Assembly (NCBI RefSeq): GCF_938045595.1
Contig: NZ_CALIBB010000049.1
Location: forward strand, 1-19,909
Direction: 5' to 3'
From: an uncultured Campylobacter sp.
GTDB taxonomy: Bacteria; Campylobacterota; Campylobacteria; Campylobacterales; Campylobacteraceae
DNA: 19,909 nucleotides
The notes under the pieces were generated by a model. It saw nothing but the letters and a program-made list of their open reading frames with translations. It was not told the origin of the DNA and did no database searches. The position numbers and the translations under genes were made by a program. This document shows, piece after piece, positions 14,284 through 19,909 of the stretch. Each line of letters opens with the position of its first letter. The first letter of the stretch is position 1.

Positions 14284-15516
14284 TTAGACTTTATCTCGAA
14301 AGATAAAATGCGTCCTGCGCCGTATTTTAAAGCCATAAAATAGCGCTAGCAGTAGCAAAATGCTAATTGCACCGCAGATCGCAAGGGCTACGCGAGCGCC
14401 TAGTAGCTCGGTAAAAAAGCCCGATATGAGCGCTCCAAATGGCGTACTACCTATTAAAAATAGCGCGTATAAGCTAAGCACGCGCCCGCGGAATTCGTTG
14501 CTTACGTGCATCTGCACGGTGGAGTTGATGCTTGAGTTTGTGATTACGAAAAGAAACCCCGTTACGGCAAGCCCTGCCGCAGCCCATGCGAAGGAATTCG
14601 CAGCCCCAGTAAGAGCTAAGCTTACCCCCATAGCGATCGCGCACGATCTGATTTTGCGGATGCCAAGTTTATCAAAGACTGCTACGAAAAGCGCGCCGCA
14701 AAAGGCTCCCACGCCTAGAGCCGACATCAAATATCCAAAGCTTCGCTCATCCGCGTCTAGGCTAAGCTTAACAAGTGCCGAGATCGTTACGTTGTAATTT
14801 GGCACCAGCGTCGCTACGATAAGCACTATTATCATTAGCTCGCTTAGAATTTTTTTGTGTGATACATACGAAATTCCAGCACCGATCGAGGCAAAAACGC
14901 CTCCGCTTCTGCTAGATAGCGTAGTAACGGATGGCGGAATTTTTATGAAAAACAGCGAAACGATGATGCCTAAAAAGCTAAGCGCATTGAATAAAAAGCA
15001 AAAGCCCACGCCCCACAGCGCCATCACGATCCCCGCAAGTGCGGGTCCTGCGATACGAGCGACGTTGAAGGACATAGAATTTAACGCTATGGCGTTGGCT
15101 AGATCGCGGGGCGAGTCGATGAGGTCTTTTACCATCGACTGACGGCTCGGGGCATCCATACTGGTAAAGATGCCGCTTGCAAAAGCGCAAAATAAAATTT
15201 TGCCGAAAGAATATAGCTCGCAAAAGCTCATAACCGCGAAAATTGAGGCGGTCACCGCCATGCCTATTTGAGCGAGCAAAAGGATCTTTTTGCGATTAAA
15301 CTTATCGAGCAGTACACCGGAAAATGGCGTGAAAAGTAGCGCGGGCAGGAACCTCGCCGCAGCTACGAGACTGACCTTAAAAGCGTCTGCGGTGATGCTT
15401 AGCACTAGCCACGGCAGCGCGACGCTTTGCATCCAAGAACCGATCAGCGAGAGGTTCATCCCGATCCAATAAATTCTAAAATTTGAGTATTTAAGCGATA
15501 GGAAGGGATTTTTCAA
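14284..15516 (-). CDS. MFS exporter, MFS_3/EntS-like
   Basis: This 410-residue, 12-helix inner-membrane transporter has an N-terminus (PFLSLKYSNFRIYWIGMNLSLIGSWMQSVALPWLV) that is typical of the transmembrane-secretion-effector/EntS-like exporters. The loop motif GVLLDKFNRKKI spans 67-78, and DAPSRQSMVKDLI with ANAIALNSMSFNVARIAGPALAG follows around 122-160, again a family hallmark. Substrate is unknown; relatives export siderophores, drugs or metabolites. The start is TTG at 15516, because the conserved N-terminus precedes the first ATG (residue 20) and AAAAGG lies upstream with a long spacer. It ends 85 bases before phsA on the same strand, so some read-through into the phs operon is possible. 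No functional link is otherwise seen. Confidence 0.9.
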   Translation of the reverse strand: MKNPFLSLKYSNFRIYWIGMNLSLIGSWMQSVALPWLVLSITADAFKVSLVAAARFLPALLFTPFSGVLLDKFNRKKILLLAQIGMAVTASIFAVMSFCELYSFGKILFCAFASGIFTSMDAPSRQSMVKDLIDSPRDLANAIALNSMSFNVARIAGPALAGIVMALWGVGFCFLFNALSFLGIIVSLFFIKIPPSVTTLSSRSGGVFASIGAGISYVSHKKILSELMIIVLIVATLVPNYNVTISALVKLSLDADERSFGYLMSALGVGAFCGALFVAVFDKLGIRKIRSCAIAMGVSLALTGAANSFAWAAAGLAVTGFLFVITNSSINSTVQMHVSNEFRGRVLSLYALFLIGSTPFGALISGFFTELLGARVALAICGAISILLLLALFYGFKIRRRTHFIFRDKV

Positions 15517-15635
15517 CGCGCTGCCTTTTGAAATTTTGATTTGAGATTATACATTAAATTTTAAAAATTCACTTAAAGATTTAACATTTATAAAAATTTA
15601 ACGAAAATTTAATATTTCTGAAAAGAAAAATTTTA

Positions 15636-15641
15636 TATACT
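15636..15641 (+). promoter_or_regulatory. candidate -10 box for the PAS gene
   Basis: TATACT lies 31 bases before the ATG at 15673. The upstream 100 bases are a run of phased A and T tracts, typical of Campylobacter sigma-70 promoters, which replace the -35 with such periodic tracts. No sigma-28-like CGATAT was seen, although the protein is of chemotaxis type. Confidence 0.45.
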
Positions 15642-15672
15642 CTGCAATAAATTTTTAAGCAAAGGATTAAAA

Positions 15673-16239
15673 ATGCAAAGACCGACTCCGATTAATCAGG
15701 AGATCAAACTCGACGAGAAGCGTTATATAGTTTCTAAAACCGATCCGAAGGGTATTATCACGTTTGCAAATCCGTATTTTTGTATGATTTGCGGCTATAG
15801 TGAGCTTGAGCTTTTGGGGCAGCCGCATAACATCATCCGACATCCGGATATGCCGCGAATAGCGTTTAAGCTTATGTGGGATACGATACAGCAGGGCAAG
15901 GATTTTACCGCCGTGGTTAAAAATTTAGCCAAAGATGGGCGCTTTTATTGGGTCATTACGGAATTTACTTCTAAAAAAGATCCCGTGACGGGGCAGATCA
16001 CCGAATACACGGCATTTCGTAAGGCTCCGCCAAGATCTGCGATCGAAACTATAGAGCCTATTTATAGGGCGCTACTGGATGCTGAAAGAAACGGCGGTAT
16101 GCAGGCTAGCCAAAAGGCGCTCGTGGATTTTCTAAAAAGTAAAGGCGAGACCTACGAGAGCTGGATCGCAAAGGTCTCAGGCAAATCAAATCCGCTCACC
16201 GCAATGTTTTTTAAGGCGATGAAAAAGCTTTTTAGCTAG
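15673..16239 (+). CDS. PAS-domain protein of the Aer/CetB type
   Basis: This 188-residue soluble protein has a PAS fold at about 18-115: SKTDPKGIITFANPYFCMICGYS, NIIRHPDMPRIAFKLMWDTI and KDGRFYWVITEF. The RHPDMP motif (56-61) with Asn53 and Trp69 corresponds to the FAD-pocket region of E. coli Aer and of the redox/energy-taxis protein CetB of C. jejuni. After the PAS domain comes a 70-residue helical tail ending in a basic FFKAMKKLFS. There is no membrane helix or signalling module, so like CetB it would need a CetA-like chemoreceptor partner, which is not in this window. The ATG at 15673 follows AAAGGATTAAAA. It is monocistronic, divergent from the MFS exporter, and convergent with recO. Confidence 0.88.
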   Translation: MQRPTPINQEIKLDEKRYIVSKTDPKGIITFANPYFCMICGYSELELLGQPHNIIRHPDMPRIAFKLMWDTIQQGKDFTAVVKNLAKDGRFYWVITEFTSKKDPVTGQITEYTAFRKAPPRSAIETIEPIYRALLDAERNGGMQASQKALVDFLKSKGETYESWIAKVSGKSNPLTAMFFKAMKKLFS

Positions 16240-16264
16240 TTTAGTTAAAATTTAATGCAAACCC

Positions 16265-16293
16265 CGCGCAATGCGATTGTTTGGCTTTGCGCG
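16265..16293 (+). terminator. possible terminator stem after the PAS gene
   Basis: CGCGCAA (16265-16271) and TTGCGCG (16287-16293) pair perfectly over a 15-base loop, starting 26 bases after the PAS stop codon. No U-run follows, so termination is only suggested. Confidence 0.35.
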
Positions 16294-16345
16294 AGAAAAG
16301 GCAGATAAAGTACAAAACCGCCTGTTCATAAAATTTTGAAATTCT

Positions 16346-16365
16346 GCTAAATTTTAAAATTTAGC
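16346..16365. repeat. 20-base perfect palindrome, PAS/recO convergent junction
   Basis: GCTAAATTTT is followed directly by its reverse complement AAAATTTAGC. The core 14 bases (16349-16362) are the same palindrome found at 4946-4959 and 8564-8577. It lies between converging genes, 45 bases before the end of recO, and may act as a bidirectional transcript end. Confidence 0.6.
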
Positions 16366-16409
16366 GCCCAAGCTTTGAAATTTTACGTCCATATCAAACG
16401 CGCTGCAGA

Positions 16410-17024
16410 TCAAAGCCCCTCAAGCGTTATGTCGTAGAGCATCTCTACCGCTTCGTCGCTTAAATTTAGCGTTCTTCCGCTTCGTAAAAATTCTAAAATT
16501 TCATCCTGCGCAAAGCCCGCTCTTTGTGCGCAATGCTCGTGCGCGGGCAAAAAGCCGCGGCATAGCGCGATATTTTCTAAAATTTCTTCGTCGCATAAAA
16601 AACAATACGGCTCGTCGTGCAACCGCCCTTCGAATTCTAAAATTTTAACGTAGCTCTCCACGATTATGCGGCGCGGATTTTGTTTGCCGAAGCGCGCAGC
16701 AGCGCGGTTTAGCAGCTCGTAATAGAATTTATCCAGATGCTCGGCATCTTTTAGATGCGCGTGTAAAAGCCGCATAAATTGCTGCCAAAATAGCAGCTTC
16801 TCGCGGCTTGCGAGCCACGCGTATCCCAGATGCATCACGCCGCTAAGACGAGGGAGGAAGTTTGGATTTTGCGAGAGCTCGAAGTCGATCTTATAGCCCT
16901 GGATGATGTTTGAATGGCGCGCGCCGTAAAAGCGGTACGCACGCACGAGCGCACTTTCGCTTAGCACGTCTACGATACAGTCCTCGTCCCTAACTTTGGT
17001 CGTTTTTAATATAAATCCTTGCAT
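16410..17024 (-). CDS. recO: DNA repair protein RecO
   Basis: This 204-residue protein begins MQGFILKTTKVRDEDCIVDVL with SESALVRAYRFYGARH, the N-terminal OB-fold start of RecO. RecO helps load RecA at gaps and anneals strands with RecF/RecR. The C-terminal half is helical and holds a zinc-type cluster with C141, C144, C155 and C165, at the place where many RecO proteins carry theirs. It is shorter than E. coli RecO (about 240) but matches the short epsilon form. The ATG at 17024 has AGGAAA only three bases upstream, a tight spacing. It is divergent from accD across 93 bases. Confidence 0.9.
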   Translation of the reverse strand: MQGFILKTTKVRDEDCIVDVLSESALVRAYRFYGARHSNIIQGYKIDFELSQNPNFLPRLSGVMHLGYAWLASREKLLFWQQFMRLLHAHLKDAEHLDKFYYELLNRAAARFGKQNPRRIIVESYVKILEFEGRLHDEPYCFLCDEEILENIALCRGFLPAHEHCAQRAGFAQDEILEFLRSGRTLNLSDEAVEMLYDITLEGL

Positions 17025-17075
17025 TTTCCTATTTTAGCGAAATTCACATATAAATTTAAATAAAGAATTTTAGGT

Positions 17076-17081
17076 TATAAT
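17076..17081 (+). promoter_or_regulatory. -10 box of the accD operon
   Basis: TATAAT in the context TTAGGTTATAATCAG lies 37 bases before the accD ATG at 17118. It is preceded by phased A/T tracts, the usual Campylobacter arrangement. It probably drives accD, rlmH, dksA and the following membrane protein. Confidence 0.6.
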
Positions 17082-17117
17082 CAGAAGTTTCATTTCATAG
17101 AATTTAAAAGGAATAAT

Positions 17118-18017
17118 ATGAATTTCGGCGATCTGTTTTCAAAAATACGTAGAGCCCGCCCCGCACCGAGCGAAGCGCCTACGCACTGGATCAAGTGCCC
17201 GGACTGCGGCGCGCTGATGTATCACAAAGAGGTCGAGCAAAACTACGGCGTTTGCCCGAAGTGTAACCACCATCTGCGTTTCGGCGCACAGGCTCGCATC
17301 GATCTGATCTGCGACGAGGGCTCTTTCGTCGAGTGCGATCAAAATTTACAGCCCGTCGATCCGCTAAAATTCGTCGATAAAAAATCCTACAAAAAGCGCA
17401 TCTCCGAGAGCAAAGAAAAAACGGGCAGGCTAAGCGCGGTGATTGCGGGCGAGGGCGCTATAAGTCGCCAAAGAGTGCAGCTTGCGGTGTTTGATTTCGG
17501 CTTCATGGGCGGAAGCCTGGGCTCCGTGGAGGGCGAAAAGATCGTCCGCGCCGTAAAACGCAGTCTGGATAAAAACGAGCCGCTAATCATCGTAAGCGCA
17601 AGTGGTGGTGCTAGGATGCAAGAAAGCACCTTTTCGCTAATGCAGATGAGCAAAACCTCCGCCGCGCTTAAAATTTTATCGGAGCATAAAATTCCATTCA
17701 TCTCCGTTCTTACCGATCCTACGATGGGCGGCGTGAGCGCGTCCTTTGCGTGGCTGGGAGATATCATCATCGCAGAGCCCGGCGCTCTTATCGGCTTTGC
17801 CGGGCAGCGCGTCATCAAGCAAACCATAGGCGCGGATCTGCCGGAGGGCTTTCAGAGATCGGAATTTCTGCTCGAGCATGGACTAATTGATGCGATCGTG
17901 CCTAGAGCTGAGATGAGGCAGTATCTAAGCGATATAATCAACGTGCTTAGCAAAAACGCCGTGCAGATTGACGATATGAGCGATAAGTCGCTGCACGAAG
18001 AGGGAAGCGAAGAGTAG
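17118..18017 (+). CDS. accD: acetyl-CoA carboxylase carboxyltransferase subunit beta
   Basis: This 299-residue cytoplasmic subunit, with AccA, transfers the carboxyl group from biotin to acetyl-CoA to give malonyl-CoA for fatty-acid synthesis. An N-terminal zinc ribbon uses C27, C30, C46 and C49 (IKCPDCGALMYHKEV, GVCPKCNHH). The crotonase-like carboxyltransferase domain follows with FGFMGGSLGSVEGEKI, IIVSASGGARMQESTFSLMQM, TDPTMGGVSASFAWLGD and EPGALIGFAGQRVI. Length and motifs are standard. The ATG follows AAAAGGAATAAT. Its stop overlaps by one base the GTG start of rlmH, so it leads a four-gene operon. Confidence 0.97.
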   Translation: MNFGDLFSKIRRARPAPSEAPTHWIKCPDCGALMYHKEVEQNYGVCPKCNHHLRFGAQARIDLICDEGSFVECDQNLQPVDPLKFVDKKSYKKRISESKEKTGRLSAVIAGEGAISRQRVQLAVFDFGFMGGSLGSVEGEKIVRAVKRSLDKNEPLIIVSASGGARMQESTFSLMQMSKTSAALKILSEHKIPFISVLTDPTMGGVSASFAWLGDIIIAEPGALIGFAGQRVIKQTIGADLPEGFQRSEFLLEHGLIDAIVPRAEMRQYLSDIINVLSKNAVQIDDMSDKSLHEEGSEE

Positions 18018-18469
18018 TGCAGATAACGGTAAATTCCATCCAAAAGGGCACGGACGAGTTCGCAGGCGCGATAAGCGATTATAAAAAAATGGCGGCTAAA
18101 TTTGCCGCGGTGCGAGAGCAGACATTTTTTAATGCTAATATCGCTCGCGCACAAAGCACATCTGCTGAGCTAGCGCTTAAGGCGTATGATGAAGCTTATC
18201 TACCGCGTCTTAGCGGATACGTCGTAGCTCTAGATGAGCGCGGGCAGGAGCTAGATAGTGTGGAATTTGCGAGTATGCTAAAGGATAAAAGCGTCGTGTC
18301 GTTTTTCATCGGTGGCGCTTATGGGCTTAGTGAAAATTTTAAGGCAAAAGCCGATAAAATAATTAGTCTTAGCAGGCTTACGTTAGCGCATAAAATCGCT
18401 AAACTTTTGCTCTTTGAGCAAATTTTTCGCGCATTGTGCATTAACGCAAACCATCCATATCACAAATAA
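18017..18469 (+). CDS. rlmH: 23S rRNA (pseudouridine1915-N3)-methyltransferase RlmH
   Basis: This 150-residue SPOUT-type enzyme methylates pseudouridine 1915 in helix 69 of 23S rRNA using S-adenosylmethionine. The family core is plain: VVALDERGQELDSVEFASML, then the knot FFIGGAYGLSENFK, then ISLSRLTLAHKIAKLLLFEQIFRA and the terminal NANHPYHK. The start is GTG at 18017, overlapping the accD stop by one base (TAGTG), and gives the expected N-terminus MQITVNSIQKG. Campylobacter members carry the accD-rlmH order, as I recall from C. jejuni Cj0127c-Cj0126c. Confidence 0.94.
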   Translation: MQITVNSIQKGTDEFAGAISDYKKMAAKFAAVREQTFFNANIARAQSTSAELALKAYDEAYLPRLSGYVVALDERGQELDSVEFASMLKDKSVVSFFIGGAYGLSENFKAKADKIISLSRLTLAHKIAKLLLFEQIFRALCINANHPYHK

Positions 18470-18478
18470 AGGGAAAGA

Positions 18479-18835
18479 ATGAAGAAAAACGAGTTGAAAT
18501 TTTACAAGAAAATTTTAGAAGAAAAAAGAGAGCAACTCATCGCCAATATTAATAGCTCTGTAAATGAAATTTCGGAATTGCGCGAAAATAAAGCTGCGGA
18601 TGATTTTGACGTAGCGAGCATGAATACGGATTTAAGCATCGAATACTCGCTCAATGTTAATCAACAAAAGGCGTTTTTAGAGATTGAAAGCGCGCTTAAA
18701 CGTATCGAAAACGGCACTTATGGGCTTTGCGAGAGCTGCGGCGAGCAGATAAGCTTAGAGCGTCTTAAGGTAAATCCAGAGGCGAGATTGTGCATTTCGT
18801 GCAAGGAACAGGCGGAAAAGCAAAATAGGAGTTAG
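18479..18835 (+). CDS. dksA: DksA/TraR-type RNA polymerase-binding regulator
   Basis: This 118-residue protein has an N-terminal coiled coil (about 5-75) and a C4 zinc finger (C84, C87, C105, C108; GLCESCGEQI and LCISCKEQ). The coil tip carries D41-x-x-D44-x-A46, the D-x-x-D-x-A pattern that enters the RNA polymerase secondary channel. It should modulate rRNA and stress promoters, alone or with ppGpp. It is shorter than E. coli DksA (151) but matches the Campylobacter form. It begins nine bases after rlmH behind AAAGGGAAAGA, and its stop is two bases before the next ATG. Confidence 0.92.
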   Translation: MKKNELKFYKKILEEKREQLIANINSSVNEISELRENKAADDFDVASMNTDLSIEYSLNVNQQKAFLEIESALKRIENGTYGLCESCGEQISLERLKVNPEARLCISCKEQAEKQNRS

Positions 18836-18837
18836 CT

Positions 18838-19839
18838 ATGAAAACCAAGCAATTCTTTTTATATTCGATCGTCTATATCGCAATCGTCGCGATTTTAGTT
18901 TTTACGCAGCAAAGCAGTAGTTATACACTGGGGCTTTTCGGTTTTACGCTTACGCTTCCTGTGGCAGTGTGGATCGTACTGCCGTTAATTTTATATATGA
19001 TTTTGGCGATTTTTCATATCGTTTTTCATAGCTTCGCGTTTTACCGCACAAAAAGGGCGATCGCAAAGGATCTAAGCGCATACGATGCGATGAGTAAAGA
19101 GGTTTTGCTGGGTCTTGATACCAATAAAGACTTTAAAACCGAGTATTTTAAAGACCCGAGCGAGCTTACTAAAATTTTATCTCCGTGGTACGATAGCACT
19201 GGCATAGATGTCAAAAATGAGGATCTAAAAGAGGTTATAGGTGTTATTGAGAAGGTTAAAAACGGCGAAGTGGCGGATCTGCGAAAATATAAACTTCCTA
19301 AAGATAACGGACTATTTTTGCAAAACGAGCTCAACCGCCTCGACGCTGAGCCTGCGTATGCGTATGAAATTTTAAAAACCAAGGGCGTTTATAGCGAAAA
19401 TATCACTAAAAAAGCCTATGCCGTAGCGCTTGCCAAAGGAAGCTACGATAAGATCAAGGCCTATAAAATTCCTCAAGATATAGCCGAGGTAAATATTTTA
19501 GTGGATCGCGCGGTGAATGACGCGAGCTTTGAGATCAGCAGCGAGGAGCTTTTCGATCTCGTAAATAATGAAAAATTTAGCGAGCAGGATTTTATCGGCT
19601 TTGCTAAAAAGCTAAAAAATCATCTCGCTCCAGAGCAATACAAAGCCTTTTTCGAGCGGCTCAAAAACGAGAATCAAGAAGCGACCGAGGCATATCTGTA
19701 CGCACTATATGAGCTTGGCATGATCGACGAGTTTAGAGAGCAGCTAAGCCTTGCCGACGGCGACGAGTTTGAGAAGTTTAAAATTCTGCTATTTTTGCGA
19801 GACAACGGCAAAAACGTTCCCGCCTCGCTGTTATTTTAG
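18838..19839 (+). CDS. conserved two-helix membrane protein with helical cytoplasmic body
   Basis: This 333-residue protein has two membrane segments (about 5-24 and 37-66) joined by a short periplasmic loop (SSSYTLGLFGFTL). A long, charged, helical body of about 265 residues follows. The N-terminal hairpin looks like LapA, the lipopolysaccharide-assembly protein, and the body has loosely repeated helical pairs, so a LapA/LapB-like layout is imaginable. That is speculation from shape, not from motifs. The gene appears equivalent in position to C. jejuni Cj0124c, a membrane protein of unknown function after dksA. The ATG at 18838 follows AGGAG, two bases after the dksA stop, so it is co-transcribed with the accD operon. 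Confidence 0.85.
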   Translation: MKTKQFFLYSIVYIAIVAILVFTQQSSSYTLGLFGFTLTLPVAVWIVLPLILYMILAIFHIVFHSFAFYRTKRAIAKDLSAYDAMSKEVLLGLDTNKDFKTEYFKDPSELTKILSPWYDSTGIDVKNEDLKEVIGVIEKVKNGEVADLRKYKLPKDNGLFLQNELNRLDAEPAYAYEILKTKGVYSENITKKAYAVALAKGSYDKIKAYKIPQDIAEVNILVDRAVNDASFEISSEELFDLVNNEKFSEQDFIGFAKKLKNHLAPEQYKAFFERLKNENQEATEAYLYALYELGMIDEFREQLSLADGDEFEKFKILLFLRDNGKNVPASLLF

Positions 19840-19864
19840 CTCGGTAATTTTACGAGTTCGTTTT

Positions 19865-19909
19865 ATGCGGGTAAGAGAGACTGCTTTTTACGATCTGTGC
19901 GGCTATCAA
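19865..19909 (+). CDS. possible start of a gene cut by the window edge
   Basis: An ATG at 19865 is open for 15 codons to the window end (MRVRETAFYDLCGYQ). No good ribosome site precedes it. The minus strand is also open from the edge to a TAA at 19850-19852, so a converging gene end is an equal possibility. I cannot choose between them or exclude noncoding DNA. Confidence 0.2.
   Translation, partial: MRVRETAFYDLCGYQ

Noticed and set aside
1..19909. CRISPR array, insertion sequence, tRNA or integrase
   Set aside because: No regularly spaced direct repeats, terminal inverted repeats with a transposase, cloverleaf-like sequence or recombinase motif was seen on reading both strands.

Overview
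The window reads as chromosomal DNA of a Campylobacter (Campylobacterota), probably one of the higher-GC, mostly oral species such as C. gracilis, C. showae or C. rectus. This is inference from three things: intergenic DNA saturated with AAATTT/TTTAAA words, gene pairs that I recall as adjacent in C. jejuni (galU-pgi, and accD-rlmH-dksA-membrane protein), and a CetB/Aer-type PAS protein. No rRNA, tRNA, CRISPR array, insertion sequence or phage gene was recognised.

Layout. 1-493: AT-rich and without an intact gene; it holds two out-of-frame coding-like fragments that may be a decayed winged-helix gene. 494-1375: an unrecognised membrane protein. 1412-1804 (-): VOC/glyoxalase protein. 2042-4127 (-): pgi and galU, overlapping by 14 bases, which lead to UDP-glucose and interconvert hexose phosphates. 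4198-4806 (+): YigZ/IMPACT protein, divergent from galU with overlapping -10 boxes. 5044-6252 (-): 12-helix MFS transporter. 6415-7601 (+): a HIT protein with a changed histidine triad, overlapping by ATGA with a membrane-anchored Cache sensor that has no output domain. 7741-8508 (+): an unrecognised, tyrosine-rich anchored protein.

8601-14198 (-) is the main metabolic unit. Read in transcription order it is phsA (Tat-exported molybdopterin oxidoreductase), phsB (four [4Fe-4S] clusters), phsC (NrfD/PsrC quinol anchor), an OmpR-type response regulator and its histidine kinase. All junctions are overlaps or short gaps, so this looks like a respiratory sulfur-oxyanion or polysulfide reductase carrying its own two-component system at the 3' end of the operon. 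A strong hairpin, with the phsC stop codon in its loop, separates structural from regulatory genes. Upstream and co-oriented is a second MFS exporter (14284-15516).

15673-16239 (+): CetB-like PAS protein. 16410-17024 (-): recO. 17118-19839 (+): a compact housekeeping operon accD-rlmH-dksA-membrane protein, running off toward the window end.

Most genes are ordinary core functions. The places worth a second look are the sulfur-reductase/two-component operon and its hairpin, the output-less Cache protein with its HIT partner, the tyrosine-rich protein, the decayed left edge, and a 14-base palindrome (AAATTTTAAAATTT) found at three of the four convergent gene junctions. I found no convincing undescribed multi-gene system.
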